Shown: in pieces, positions 1-7,920 of the stretch | How positions within the stretch are numbered: position 1 is the first letter of the stretch | Layout: each line of letters starts with the position of its first letter | Assembly (NCBI RefSeq): GCF_003634935.1 | Contig: NZ_RBXO01000001.1 | Coordinates: 1,637,501 to 1,701,500, forward strand | Origin: Saccharothrix australiensis | Lineage (GTDB): Bacteria; Actinomycetota; Actinomycetes; Mycobacteriales; Pseudonocardiaceae | DNA: 64,000 nt | Direction of reading: 5' to 3' | Notes under the pieces: generated by a model | Told to the model about the DNA's origin: nothing | Databases searched by the model: none | Seen by the model: the letters and a program-made list of their open reading frames with translations, nothing else | Made by a program: the position numbers and the translations under genes

Positions 1-237
1 GTCCCAGGGTGCCCAGTCGATCACCAGCGGCTTGACGACCTGGCGGTCGAGGCCAAGTTCTTCGGCGATCTCGCGCCTGCACGCTGCGGCTGGCGACTCG
101 CCGCTGTCGACGTAGCCCCCTGGGAGATCCCATCGCTCGCCGTAGGTCTTGCGAACCATCAGGACACGGTCGCCGTCGACAAACAGAGCGCCAGCGGCCA
201 TGCGAGGCGTAGCGAACCTGTCTGCTGGGTTGCCCAC
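1..237 (-). CDS. Nudix hydrolase, cut by the window edge
   Basis: The N-terminal ~79 residues of a Nudix-family pyrophosphohydrolase; the rest lies left of position 1. The Nudix box is complete in form: GGYVDSGE, seven residues, then RREIAEELG, carrying the Glu residues that bind the metal. Members cleave nucleoside diphosphates linked to another group; the substrate cannot be read from this fragment. A GTG start at 237 gives MGNPADRFATPRMAAGAL, the usual run-in to the first strand; an internal ATG at 201 is possible. It begins 18 bases after the stop of a broken XRE-TPR regulator on the same strand, the same pairing seen at 842-2599. Confidence 0.75.
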   Translation of the reverse strand, partial: MGNPADRFATPRMAAGALFVDGDRVLMVRKTYGERWDLPGGYVDSGESPAAACRREIAEELGLDRQVVKPLVIDWAPWD

Positions 238-255
238 GCCGAAGACCCTACGCGA

Positions 256-530
256 TCAACCCAGCTTCATCCGGTTGACGAGTCCCGTGAGCAACGAGTT
301 AGGCGCGGTGTGCTGGGTTCGCATCCACGTGAGGACGAGCTGGCGGCTGACGAAGTGGTGCCGCACCTGCTCGGGCGCGATCTGCTCGCGTTCAGCACTA
401 CGGCGAGGGCGTCGTCCACCCGGTTCCGCTGGTTGTACGCGCGAGCGAGATCCAGCGCGTGGCGAACCTGGCGCTCGGCTGGGAGTCCAGAGGCGTCGAG
501 CGTCGGGCCCACATGGGAACGATCATGATC
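256..530 (-). pseudogene. XRE-TPR regulator remnant, truncated and frameshifted
   Basis: C-terminal remnant of the helix-turn-helix/TPR regulators common in actinomycetes. One frame reads GPTLDASGLPAERQVRHALDL and continues RAYNQRNRVDDALAVVLNA. Near 388-391 a base is missing and the sense continues in another frame as EQIAPEQVRHHFVSRQL and MRTQHTAPNSLL, ending at the stop at 256-258. The DNA-binding N-terminus is absent. It lies directly upstream of the Nudix gene at 1-237. Intact relatives are at 1376-2599, 8182-9342 and 58305-59510, so this looks like an older decayed copy. The 5' limit is approximate. Confidence 0.6.
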
Positions 531-680
531 GATGCCATGAGCCCCTGCCTCGCCTTGATCCTCCCCTGACGGGTGGAAGTTCGTTGGATTGCCTATCCGA
601 AAGATCATTTCAGGTAGGTTTCGCTTGTATGTCTAACGCGGTGGAGCTGAAGTTGGCAGGACCGAGATGCCCATACTATT

Positions 681-817
681 TTACTGACCTTTCTTTGTTG
701 GGTTGACGGGTGTGAGGCCGGTGTGGGCGAGGAAGCCGGTGAGCAGGTGGAGGTGGCGTTGGACGTGGCGTAGTGCGCTGCGGACGGCGTGGTCGAGTTC
801 GGTGCGTGGCGTTCGAT
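681..817 (-). other. Possible coding remnant of unknown origin
   Basis: On the minus strand an open frame reads TELDHAVRSALRHVQRHLHL followed by LTGFLAHTGLTPVNPTKKG and a TAA stop at 681-683. It has coding-like composition, but I see no start, no ribosome-binding site and no family I can name. It may be the C-terminal end of a lost gene. The stretch 531-680 holds nothing I can assign. Confidence 0.25.
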
Positions 818-841
818 GAGTCAGAATTGTAGTATCAAGAC

Positions 842-1396
842 GTGACTGATTACCCCGAGGCCCTACGGTGGACGGTGCACGGCAAACGAGCCGTCTATGA
901 CAACGAGTGGATCAAGCTCGACCTAGTAGACGTCGAGCCTCCCGACGGTAATCGATTCGAACATCATGTGGTCAAGCTGCATGAAGTCGCTGTTGCACTC
1001 CTCCTGAACGATCATGAAGAGGTGCTAACGCTATGGCGGTATCGGTTCGCTGTTGACCAGTGGGGTTATGAATTGATTGGCGGACTCGTTGAAGAAGGTG
1101 AAAGTCCGGCCACTACCGCTGCGCGGGAAGCTGAAGAAGAGACCGGGTGGCGGCCGATTGGCGAGCCAGAACATATTGCAACGTTCCAGCCATTGCCCGG
1201 CATGGTGGATGCTCCGGTGAATGCCTACATCTGGCGGAAGGCCGAGAAGGTCGGTGAGTCTACCGACGCCGAAGAGGCCGCGCGGATCGAGTGGATTCCG
1301 ATTGATCGGATGTTGGAACTCGTCAAGCGCGGCGAAGTGCTTGGCTCGGGTGCGATCGTGCCGCTGTTGTTCTACCTAGCTTCGCGCAATACCTGA
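842..1396 (+). CDS. Nudix hydrolase (ADP-ribose pyrophosphatase-like)
   Basis: A 184-residue Nudix protein. The Nudix box is GGLVEEGESPATTAAREAEE followed by ETGW, with all metal-binding acidic residues present. Length, the N-terminal beta-rich part and the trailing PLPGMVDAPVNAY segment resemble ADP-ribose/NDP-sugar pyrophosphatases; the true substrate is unknown. The GTG start at 842 has no Shine-Dalgarno sequence, but TAGTAT at 830-835 is placed as a -10 box would be for a leaderless message starting at or beside the GTG. Its end overlaps by 21 bases the end of the convergent XRE-TPR gene. The pairing repeats that at 1-530, suggesting a two-gene cassette whose regulator may control or sense the hydrolase's product (inference). 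Confidence 0.8.
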   Translation: MTDYPEALRWTVHGKRAVYDNEWIKLDLVDVEPPDGNRFEHHVVKLHEVAVALLLNDHEEVLTLWRYRFAVDQWGYELIGGLVEEGESPATTAAREAEEETGWRPIGEPEHIATFQPLPGMVDAPVNAYIWRKAEKVGESTDAEEAARIEWIPIDRMLELVKRGEVLGSGAIVPLLFYLASRNT

Positions 1397-2599
1397 GCCG
1401 CGCGCGTCAGGTAGCTCCAAGTTCGCGAGACGCTGCCGTTGGCGGTCGGAGCCGATTTGAGCCGCGAGGCGACGGGCCTTGCGGGCGTACTCGACGGCCA
1501 TCCTGCTATCGCCGGCGGCAGCGTAAGCAAAGGCTAGGTCAACGAACATTCCGGTCTGCCCGCGGATTGCCGAGGCCGGCGTTGACTCCAGCTTCTGGGC
1601 TGCTGCTTCCAGCTCGTTGATCGCGTCATGGTCGCCTAACCTTAGAAGAGCGCTGCCACGCCACCGAGTCAGATGTCCGTCGTTGAGAAGCAGGAACGGC
1701 ATTTCGGGGTCCAGCGGGTCGTTGGGCATCGGCGTATGAGCATCATCGAACGCACGAAGCGCCTCATCGTGCCTACCGACGGCAGCGAGACCTTCGCCGT
1801 ATGCCGCTGTGAGCCAGGTGCGGAGTAGCGCGGGGGCCCGATTGCCGACCACCTGGCGTGCGTATTCCAGTAGTTCGACGGCTGCGGCGGATTCGCCCAT
1901 GTCCAGGAGGATCACGGCTTGCTGCGCTGTGGCGTGCGCCAGCAGGTTGGGAGAATCTGCTTCTCGGGCCGAGACCTTGGCATCCTCATGGTATTGCCAT
2001 GCCTGCAATTGCGATCCGCGGTCCAGTGCTGTCCAGCCTGCCAACGTCCGCGCGTCGGTGAGCGTGGCCGCCAACCGCTTTCGATGCTCTGTACTGACGC
2101 TGAACTTTTGAATGCCCTCAATCTGACTGACCAGCTTGTTCAGTTGGTCGAGTATTACCAGGGCGCCGAACCTCTTGTCCGAACCGCGTACGGCGTTCAC
2201 TTGGCTTTGGAACAGGTCGAGGGTTTCACGGTCGATGCTACGTGCAAGTGTCAGCCGGTCGCGAAGTTCTTGTGCGGATTCGTTCAACGGCTCGGGAGGG
2301 AAGCCGAGTTCTTCGTTGGTGCGGCCGTAGAACTCTCGGAAGAGGCGTTGATAGCCCGTGTCGGTCACTTCCACGTGGCCGTTCTCCCAGCGTGACAGCA
2401 TGACGAGCAACGCTGACTCACTGGCTACCGGTATGCCGAGGGCCTTGCCTCGCTCAAGGAGGTAGCGCACCACCTGCCCCTGCGTGCGGCCTGCTTCCCT
2501 GCGGATGCCCTGTAGTCGGGTGGCCGGCTGACCACCACGCCCCGATCGCGCCACGCTCTCCCCGTCCCCTGAGGCCGTGACCTGCGGACTTAACAACAC
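1376..2599 (-). CDS. XRE-family regulator with TPR-like C-terminal domain
   Basis: About 407 residues. An N-terminal Cro/C1-type region (RLQGIRREAGRTQGQVVRYL, later LSRWENGHVE) is followed by a long helical repeat part with TPR-like pairs such as TLTDARTLAGWTALDRGSQL and HLTRWRGSALLRLGDHDAI. The C-terminal part is clearly related to the protein at 8182-9342, sharing LTRWRGSAL-RLGD and DARTLAGW/DASTLAGW. Such proteins are common regulators in actinomycetes and the TPR part probably senses a ligand or partner. The start is uncertain: GTG at 2599 is the longest, and a GTG before ARSGRGGQ would trim about 16 residues. A small inverted repeat (CACCT-AAC-AGGTG, 2597-2609) sits on the start and could be an autoregulatory site. 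No membrane segment is seen. Confidence 0.8.
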   Translation of the reverse strand: MLLSPQVTASGDGESVARSGRGGQPATRLQGIRREAGRTQGQVVRYLLERGKALGIPVASESALLVMLSRWENGHVEVTDTGYQRLFREFYGRTNEELGFPPEPLNESAQELRDRLTLARSIDRETLDLFQSQVNAVRGSDKRFGALVILDQLNKLVSQIEGIQKFSVSTEHRKRLAATLTDARTLAGWTALDRGSQLQAWQYHEDAKVSAREADSPNLLAHATAQQAVILLDMGESAAAVELLEYARQVVGNRAPALLRTWLTAAYGEGLAAVGRHDEALRAFDDAHTPMPNDPLDPEMPFLLLNDGHLTRWRGSALLRLGDHDAINELEAAAQKLESTPASAIRGQTGMFVDLAFAYAAAGDSRMAVEYARKARRLAAQIGSDRQRQRLANLELPDARGSGIARS

Positions 2600-2703
2600 C
2601 TAACAGGTGGTGCGTTAGTCCCTGGCAATTATCTCGTCCCCCTGTCTCGCGGTCTGCTGTTGCCATGACAGCGATGCAGGCGCCGCCGAATAGCTACCGC
2701 GAA

Positions 2704-3078
2704 CTAGTCCTTTCTTCGCGGCTCGTCGTCAAGTCGATTGGTGAGCGTTCCGAGCTGGGCACGCAGTCCGCGGATCTCCCGGATGATGGTGTTCAACAGC
2801 GGGATCACCGGGTTGTCGACCGGTGCCGAGGCGGGATCTGCCTCCGGTGGGCTCTGACCCTTGAGAACCGCCGTCAGGTGCTGCGGGTGCCAGTCGAGCG
2901 CGATCGACAGCGCTTCCAAGGTTCGCGGGTTGCGGCGACGTTCGATTCGACCTTGCTGGATCTCGCGCACGATCGCGAGCGAGACGCCCGACTTCTCGGC
3001 GAGTTCCCGCTGCTTCAAAGCCAGTTCGGCCGCGCGGGCGTTCACTGCCTCCGCGACTGCCGACCAATTCTCGTTCAC
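2704..3078 (-). CDS. XRE-family transcriptional repressor
   Basis: A 124-residue protein with one Cro/C1-type helix-turn-helix: residues ~20-45 include LALKQRELAEKSGVSLAIVR then EIQQGR. The C-terminus (TIIREIRGLRAQLGTLTNRL) is predicted to form an amphipathic helix or coiled coil, so dimerisation is likely. It is divergent from the excisionase-like gene at 3230, with repeated TTAGCGC/AGCGCT motifs between them. That layout is typical of an element's master repressor controlling itself and the transfer operon (inference). Its ATG is at 3078. Confidence 0.8.
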   Translation of the reverse strand: MNENWSAVAEAVNARAAELALKQRELAEKSGVSLAIVREIQQGRIERRRNPRTLEALSIALDWHPQHLTAVLKGQSPPEADPASAPVDNPVIPLLNTIIREIRGLRAQLGTLTNRLDDEPRRKD

Positions 3079-3099
3079 GTACGCCTCCGTGCTCCGCCC

Positions 3100-3193
3100 T
3101 TAGCGCCGACGTTAGCGCGCGGCTCAGGTCAAAACTGGAGCTTTCGCTGACACCAGCGCTTAGACGGTGATAATCAACGCCTATGTCAGCGCT
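3100..3193. promoter_or_regulatory. Divergent control region with TTAGCGC repeats
   Basis: Between the XRE repressor (minus strand) and the excisionase-like gene (plus strand) lie TTAGCGC at 3100-3106 and again at 3112-3118, and AGCGCT at 3155-3160 and 3188-3193. The first pair and the second pair point in opposite directions. They are likely operators for the neighbouring XRE repressor. I cannot place -35/-10 boxes securely. Confidence 0.45.
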
Positions 3194-3229
3194 CCGGACG
3201 GTGAAATCAGTCTTTCGGAGGCATGGCGA

Positions 3230-3514
3230 ATGAGTACGACAACTGGCGTGGGCGCTGGTTCGCCCACCTTCTACACGGTGCGTGAGGCCGCGCGCCTCAT
3301 GCGCATCGCACCCTCCACGTTGTACCGGGCGATCAGGGAAGACGCCTTTCCGGCGGTCTGCGTCCGGACTCGATATGTCGTCCCCGCGCAGGCCGTCGAG
3401 GAGATGGTGCGGCGGACGGTGGACTCCGGTGGTGTGGTCGACGTCGCCGGTATGGCCGCTGAGCGGAGGACTGCGCGCGAGGTGGCGCGAGTGACCGGGG
3501 GTGCCCGGTGGTGA
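3230..3514 (+). CDS. Excisionase-like winged-helix DNA-binding protein
   Basis: 94 residues with a MerR/excisionase-type helix-turn-helix near the N-terminus: FYTVREAARLMRIAPSTLYR, then AIREDAFPAVCVRTRYVVPA. This layout (read-out helix, short wing, 'P-A-A' strand) matches Xis and helix-turn-helix domain 17 proteins, which bend DNA at attachment sites and favour excision. The ATG at 3230 is chosen because GGAG at 3217-3220 sits nine bases upstream; the frame is open further 5'. Its stop overlaps the GTG of the WhiB-like gene, so the operon is translationally coupled. Confidence 0.65.
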   Translation: MSTTTGVGAGSPTFYTVREAARLMRIAPSTLYRAIREDAFPAVCVRTRYVVPAQAVEEMVRRTVDSGGVVDVAGMAAERRTAREVARVTGGARW

Positions 3515-3852
3515 AGCCGAAGGAGTACTACGAGGCGATCGCCGCGGATCTTGACCAGCTCGCGGCAGTGCCGGACGAGGTGTTGTCGGACATCGTCGCG
3601 CGGGACGGTCGGTGTTTGTAGCCGGCGGCGGCCGACGAGGTGCCCGAGTGGGACGACCAGGACCTGAGCGATCAGGAGCTGGCGGCGCGCCTGTGCGCGG
3701 AGTGCGAGGTTCGGCGTGCGTGCTTGGAACTGGACCTGCGCACGGTCGGTGCTGACGCGTTCGGGGTGTGGGGTGGTCTGTCCGACGAGGACCGGCGTGC
3801 CCTGCACCCGGTGTGGCGGGCGCGGCGCAACGGGAGGGGTGGGCAGTCATGA
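3511..3852 (+). pseudogene. WhiB-like iron-sulphur regulator split by an in-frame amber codon
   Basis: Reading in a single frame from the GTG at 3511 gives a 36-residue start (YYEAIAADLDQLAAVPDEVL, then VARDGRCL), a TAG, and then PAAADEVPEWDDQDLSDQEL, followed by LCAECEVRRACLEL and GVWGGLSDEDRRALHPVWR. The four cysteines of a WhiB domain (GRC, LCAEC, RAC) and the GVWGG turn are all present, but the TAG at about 3619-3621 separates the first Cys from the rest. WhiB proteins commonly have Met-Trp after DGRC, so one TGG-to-TAG change explains it. Unless read through, no complete four-Cys cluster can form. An internal start (GTG or ATG-less region near 3640) would give only the last ~70 residues. 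Its end overlaps the next gene (ATGA). Confidence 0.7.
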
Positions 3853-4178
3853 CGATCAACTTGACGGTCACCCAAGTCCTCGCGGGCCTGGGCGTGCTGC
3901 TGGCCCTGGTGACGGTATGGCGGGCCGGCTCACGTAAGGCGAAGGCTGCGGCGAACACAGCGCGTGTCGGTGCCCGGTTGCTGTCGCTCACGGGCCGGGT
4001 AGTCGTGACCGCTGGCGCGATCGTGGGTGTTCAGTGGTTGGTGATCACGCACGGTCGGGACTCCACGCTGCTGTGGGCGGTGCTGGGTCTGCCCGCGCTG
4101 TTCTCCGCGTACACGCTCACCAAGGCGCTGACGGTGACCGCCGTGGACGGCCCTCGTCGTCGGGGTGACCGGCGGTGA
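3849..4178 (+). CDS. Small membrane protein of the transfer operon (Spd-like)
   Basis: 109 residues with two or three hydrophobic segments: one near residues 7-24 (VLAGLGVLLALVTVW), one near 50-68 (VVVTAGAIVGVQWLVI) and one near 73-95 (LLWAVLGLPALFSAYTLTKA). The N-terminal short helix followed by a basic stretch (RAGSRKAKAAANTAR) suggests an inner-membrane protein. Small membrane Spd proteins usually accompany TraB-type pumps in actinomycete elements and help plasmid spread within the mycelium; assigning it here rests on context and topology only. Both ends are coupled: ATGA with the WhiB-like gene, four bases with the FtsK-like gene. Confidence 0.6.
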   Translation: MTINLTVTQVLAGLGVLLALVTVWRAGSRKAKAAANTARVGARLLSLTGRVVVTAGAIVGVQWLVITHGRDSTLLWAVLGLPALFSAYTLTKALTVTAVDGPRRRGDRR

Positions 4179-6598
4179 GCACCGTGAAGGGTGTGGGAAG
4201 GGTGGTCGCCTTCGGGCGGCCACCCGCCGCGCCGGACGAGAGCACAGCGGCGAGGCTCGCGAGGGAGGCCGCTGGGGCGGCCGAGCTGCGAGCGCACCAG
4301 GCGCGGCCCGACGTGGTCGCGTGGCGAGTCGAACGCGTGCGGGCGCAGGTGGACCGGCTGTGTTGGGTTGGGATCGTGCTCGGGCTGGGGTTCACGATGA
4401 CCAACGTCCAGCACTTCGCGGCGGGTACGGCGTCGGCCTGGTCGCTGCCGTGGTGGGCCGCGTGGTTGCTGGACCCGACCGTGTCGTTGGTGCTGCTGGC
4501 GATCCTGCGCGCGGAGCAGGTGACGGCTCGCTACCAGGTGCGGACAGGGCCTTGGGTGCGTCGGGCGAAGTGGTTCACCTTGGCGGCCACGTACGTGATG
4601 AACACCTGGGCGTCGTACACGGCCGGGTCGCTGTCCGGAATCGTGCTGCACTCCGTGCCTCCGCTGGTGGTGTTCGTGGCTGCGGAGGCGGTCACGGATC
4701 TACGCGACAAGTTGACGGAAGCGGTGTCGGCAGCGTTCACGGAAGCGGCTCAGCCTTCGACAACCGTTGCGGCCACGTCAACGGCTGGCGTTCGTGAACG
4801 AGGGTCTGCGGAGTCCGCCAAGCGCACGGCGTCAGGTGGACGGACGTCGTTCGGTGACATCCGGGCGTTGACGTTGTTCCGCTGGAAGGTCACTGGTGCC
4901 GTTGGTGGTGGTGTCGCTGTGGCGGTCGCGGTGCTCGACCTCCTGCACGGGCACCGGGTGTTGTGGATTGGTGGTGGTGTCGTGGCGGTCGGGTTGGCTG
5001 TCCTGGGTCGTAAGGACGGCTCGCCGGGTCGTAAGGCGGTGTTGTCCGGTCCGCGCACGTTGACGTGGACGATGGACAGTCGGGCGCTCGTGGACGCGTT
5101 CCGGGACGCGAAGCTCATCGGCAAGGACGAGACGCTACGACTCGTGGAACGCGCCACCAGGCAGGGCGACGGCTGGGCCGTCACGGTCGACCTGCCTGCT
5201 ACGCGCAAGGCGGCCGACGTGGTGAAGAACCGTGAGGCGTTGGCGTCCGCGCTGGCGGTGGACGAGGTCCAGCTCGTCGCCGAACGCGTGCGCGGCAACG
5301 GTGGCCATGCCGGGCGCGTGGCGCTGTGGGTGGCGGACAAGGACCCTTACAGCGGTGCTCCGCAGCGGACGCCGATGCTCGATGTTCAACGGTGGGATGC
5401 GTGGCAGCCGGTGCCGTTCGGGAAGGATGCGCGGCAGCGGAGGGTGGACCTGCCGTTGGTGTGGACGTCGTTGCTCGTGGGCGCGATCCCGAGGCAGGGC
5501 AAGACGTTTGCGACACGACTGGCGGCGGCCGGGTTGATCCTCGACCCGCACACGCGGCTCTACGTGGCCGACTTCAAGGCAGGCAAGGACTGGTATGTGG
5601 CGGGACTGGTAGCCCACCGGTTCTTGTCCGGCGACGAACCGGGTGACGTGCTCACCCTCGTGGACTGGCTCGTGGAACTCGTCCGTGAAGTCCAAGGCCG
5701 CTACCGCAGGATGCAGGAGCTTGACGACGAGGTGTGCCCCGAATCGAAGATCACGCCTGCCATGTCCCGCGATCCGCACCTGAACATGCCGGTTACCTCG
5801 ATCATCATCGATGAGGTGCAGGTGCCGTTGGAGGATCGGACACCGCTGGAGGTGCAGGAGAAGAAGCTCACCGCCGGTGAGTACGTGGGTGAGCTGTTGA
5901 CGTGGCTCGCCCGTAAGGGACCGGCCGCGGGCATTGTGCTCGTGCTGGCGACGCAGCGTCCGGACAGCAAGACCATCCCCAGCAACCTCCGCGCGGTGAT
6001 GGGCTCGCGGTTCGCGCTGCGGGTGATGGACTGGCGGGACAGCAACATCGTCCTGGGTGAACAGATGAACACGCGAGGCTACGACAGCAGTCGCCTCCTG
6101 GCCTCGCACAAGGGCGTCGGAATCCTCCGTCCGGACGGAGGGACTACCGGCGGTGCCGACGTGCTTGCCATCACGGTCCGCACCTTCTACATGCCCAACG
6201 AGGACTGGCGCACCATCTGTCGACGCGGCCGGGTGCTCCGGGAAGCGGAAGGGACGCTCAGCGGACACGCGGCGGGTGAGGACACCGGATTGGCACCCGA
6301 CCGGATGGTGTTCGCCATCGGCACCGTGACCGGACATGCAGAGGAAGAGGAACTGCCCGAACCACTCGCGTCCGTTGTGGACTACCTCGGAGACGATCTC
6401 GGGGAGCGGGACTTCGTACCCACCGCCGAACTCGTCGCGGCGCTGGACGTGGAGCCGACGGCGTTCGGCTTGCAGATGGGCGAACTGGGGTGCAGGCCCA
6501 AGCGTGACCGGATCACCACCCACGACGGTGTGCGTCAGGTGCGCGGCTACCTCACCGCCGAGATCCGGGAGGCGATCACCCGACACAGCACGTCGTAA
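4175..6598 (+). CDS. FtsK/TraB-type DNA translocase fused to a SpdB-like membrane region
   Basis: 807 residues. Residues ~60-190 hold several membrane segments (LGLGFTMTNVQHFAAG, WAAWLLDPTVSLVLLAILRA, FTLAATYVMNTWASY) resembling SpdB/DUF2637 proteins; a further hydrophobic pair lies near 240-270. The motor part has Walker A GAIPRQGKT at residues 436-444 and Walker B SIIIDEVQ near 540. Its C-terminal ~80 residues form a possible winged helix (FVPTAELVAALDVEP). TraB proteins of Streptomyces form a hexamer that moves double-stranded DNA between hyphae after recognising 8-bp repeats. The membrane part and motor are usually separate or shorter, so this is a fusion form. The GTG start overlaps the preceding gene by four bases. 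It is the transfer gene of the left element. Confidence 0.85.
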   Translation: MSTVKGVGRVVAFGRPPAAPDESTAARLAREAAGAAELRAHQARPDVVAWRVERVRAQVDRLCWVGIVLGLGFTMTNVQHFAAGTASAWSLPWWAAWLLDPTVSLVLLAILRAEQVTARYQVRTGPWVRRAKWFTLAATYVMNTWASYTAGSLSGIVLHSVPPLVVFVAAEAVTDLRDKLTEAVSAAFTEAAQPSTTVAATSTAGVRERGSAESAKRTASGGRTSFGDIRALTLFRWKVTGAVGGGVAVAVAVLDLLHGHRVLWIGGGVVAVGLAVLGRKDGSPGRKAVLSGPRTLTWTMDSRALVDAFRDAKLIGKDETLRLVERATRQGDGWAVTVDLPATRKAADVVKNREALASALAVDEVQLVAERVRGNGGHAGRVALWVADKDPYSGAPQRTPMLDVQRWDAWQPVPFGKDARQRRVDLPLVWTSLLVGAIPRQGKTFATRLAAAGLILDPHTRLYVADFKAGKDWYVAGLVAHRFLSGDEPGDVLTLVDWLVELVREVQGRYRRMQELDDEVCPESKITPAMSRDPHLNMPVTSIIIDEVQVPLEDRTPLEVQEKKLTAGEYVGELLTWLARKGPAAGIVLVLATQRPDSKTIPSNLRAVMGSRFALRVMDWRDSNIVLGEQMNTRGYDSSRLLASHKGVGILRPDGGTTGGADVLAITVRTFYMPNEDWRTICRRGRVLREAEGTLSGHAAGEDTGLAPDRMVFAIGTVTGHAEEEELPEPLASVVDYLGDDLGERDFVPTAELVAALDVEPTAFGLQMGELGCRPKRDRITTHDGVRQVRGYLTAEIREAITRHSTS

Positions 6599-6601
6599 CG
6601 T

Positions 6602-6729
6602 CGGGACGGCCGCAGACCCGTCCCGGCAGGCCGAACCTGTCCCAGCGGGTGTGACACCCTCGAAACCAGCTCCCACCAGCCCTAACAGCCCACTGTGACG
6701 GGTGGGACAGGGGAGGGCAACCCGTCCCG
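6602..6729. repeat. Three copies of CCGTCCCG downstream of the DNA pump: candidate transfer locus
   Basis: CCGTCCCG occurs at 6602-6609 (inverted), 6618-6625 and 6722-6729, all within 130 bases after the translocase stop. A looser inverted pair (CCTGTCCCA near 6636 and TGGGACAGG near 6705) lies between. TraB proteins recognise clusters of 8-bp repeats in the plasmid cis-acting transfer locus, often beside tra. Number, length and place fit, but the assignment is inference. Confidence 0.35.
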
Positions 6730-6742
6730 AACCTCCGAAAAC

Positions 6743-6782
6743 GGCTGTGGGCGCGCCCCTGGAGAGGAGCGCGCCCACAGCC
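6743..6782. terminator. Perfect 14-bp hairpin, bidirectional terminator
   Basis: GGCTGTGGGCGCGC at 6743-6756 pairs without mismatch with 6769-6782 around a 12-base loop. It lies between the ends of the plus-strand translocase and the minus-strand small XRE gene. There is no T-run, as is common in GC-rich actinomycetes. Confidence 0.7.
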
Positions 6783-6790
6783 GATGCCCG

Positions 6791-7021
6791 TCACAGGGGC
6801 TTGGAGACGACCTCGAACAGATCACCGAAGTCCATCGGCTTGAGCACCATCAACGCACCACCGATGAACGCGGGTCCGGGACGCTGCTCCCCGTTCAACA
6901 CCCGGTGCACCGTCGACCGCTCGACCCTCATCGCCTGTGCCAGCGCGTAGACCGACGGGAACCCCGCGAGCAGCGCGGCCCGGTTGAAAGCCTGCGTACG
7001 CAGCCTGACAGTCCACGACAT
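6791..7021 (-). CDS. Small XRE-type DNA-binding protein
   Basis: 76 residues with a central helix-turn-helix: FPSVYALAQAMRVERSTVHR, then VLNGEQRPGPAFIG, the classic Cro/C1 read-out. There is little outside the DNA-binding domain, so it resembles phage Cro-like or single-domain regulators. The ATG at 7021 is chosen because GGAGGAGG lies about seven bases before it; a GTG six bases upstream is too close to that site. It heads the 3' side of the block 7049-7920 on the same strand, 27 bases after the prim-pol-like gene. Confidence 0.65.
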   Translation of the reverse strand: MSWTVRLRTQAFNRAALLAGFPSVYALAQAMRVERSTVHRVLNGEQRPGPAFIGGALMVLKPMDFGDLFEVVSKPL

Positions 7022-7048
7022 CGTCACCCCTCCTCCAGGCGGATCGAG

Positions 7049-7573
7049 CTACTTCAACAGCAACGCCAACTGCTCTCCGGCCATCAACGACTCGCACTCG
7101 GTCATCGGCCACAACCACCGCACCGGGCGACCCTCGACCACCGCAGAGGGCATCGGGATGGTCGCGCTCACCGGAGCGACACTCTCGCCCGCGAGCCCCC
7201 GCGAGGAGGAGAGCAGGAACATCGCCTCCTCCTCCCGGTCCCACGTGGCGACCAGCACTGCCGGCGTCGGATTCGCACGGAACGCCTCCGACCCGACCAC
7301 CCGCCTGGCGCGGTCCGCCTCGACCACCACCGCCACCAGGTTCGGCTGGGTCACCACCAACACCGAACGCTCCAACCGACTCGCCAGCACCGGCCACCAC
7401 CGCCGAACCAAGTCCTCGTCCGTGGTCGCCATGTCCGGAGGGCACAGCGACAACGCATCACGCTCATGACCCAGCACCGGGTCCACGTAAGCGCCGTCAA
7501 GCCACGAGGCACCCGGTATCACCGGCCACCCACGCTCGGCACACTCCAACGCGAACAGGAAACCGCCGCTCAT
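7049..7573 (-). CDS. Prim-pol-like protein (short), uncertain
   Basis: 174 residues. The opening (FALECAERGWPVIPGASWLD) and a later TTDEDLVRRWWPVL segment resemble the N-terminus of bifunctional primase/polymerase domains, where an aromatic 'RGWPV' strand leads into a 'D..R.WW' helix. The protein is much shorter than full prim-pol replication proteins, and the usual catalytic acidic pair is not evident to me. It could be a reduced or unrelated accessory protein. Some AICEs use prim-pol proteins to replicate, so the gene may be a vestige of the left element's replication module. Its ATG overlaps the previous gene's stop (ATGA). Confidence 0.45.
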   Translation of the reverse strand: MSGGFLFALECAERGWPVIPGASWLDGAYVDPVLGHERDALSLCPPDMATTDEDLVRRWWPVLASRLERSVLVVTQPNLVAVVVEADRARRVVGSEAFRANPTPAVLVATWDREEEAMFLLSSSRGLAGESVAPVSATIPMPSAVVEGRPVRWLWPMTECESLMAGEQLALLLK

Positions 7574-7920
7574 CCCGCCGACTCCCGGTCCACCGCGCCC
7601 GTCTTGTCCACCCACACCACCCGTGCTCTGACACCCGGCGACTCGAACATCCGCAACGCGCCCTCCGGGGACTGGGCACCCATCCGGAACGTGCCCTCGA
7701 CCGACACCACCTCCGCCCGCTCCGGGAACGCCAAGCCCCAAGCACCCACCCGCGCGTCCTCGCGTTCGCCGTACTCCTGCACCACCGCGAACACCCGAGG
7801 CGCGTTGTCGTTGACCATCGCCCAGATCAAGGCACCGAACTCGCCCTCCGGGAACGAGGGGGACGCATCGGTCTCCTGGGCCTCCTCCGAATCATCCAGC
7901 AGTACCGCGGTCATGATCAT
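7570..7920 (-). CDS. Hypothetical protein of the left element
   Basis: 116 residues, acidic N-terminus (LLDDSEEAQETDASPSFPEG) then a mixed alpha/beta-looking part (ALIWAMVNDNAPRVFAVVQE, WGLAFPERAEVVSVEGTF). No family recognised and no membrane segment. AAGGA sits just before the first of two ATGs (7920 and 7914), so the start is uncertain by two codons. It is translationally coupled to the prim-pol-like gene, so the two probably act together. Confidence 0.55.
   Translation of the reverse strand: MIMTAVLLDDSEEAQETDASPSFPEGEFGALIWAMVNDNAPRVFAVVQEYGEREDARVGAWGLAFPERAEVVSVEGTFRMGAQSPEGALRMFESPGVRARVVWVDKTGAVDRESAG

Noticed and set aside
3511..3852. Amber codon decoded as an extra amino acid (such as pyrrolysine)
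   Set aside because: No decoding genes are visible, and a single Trp-to-stop change is simpler.
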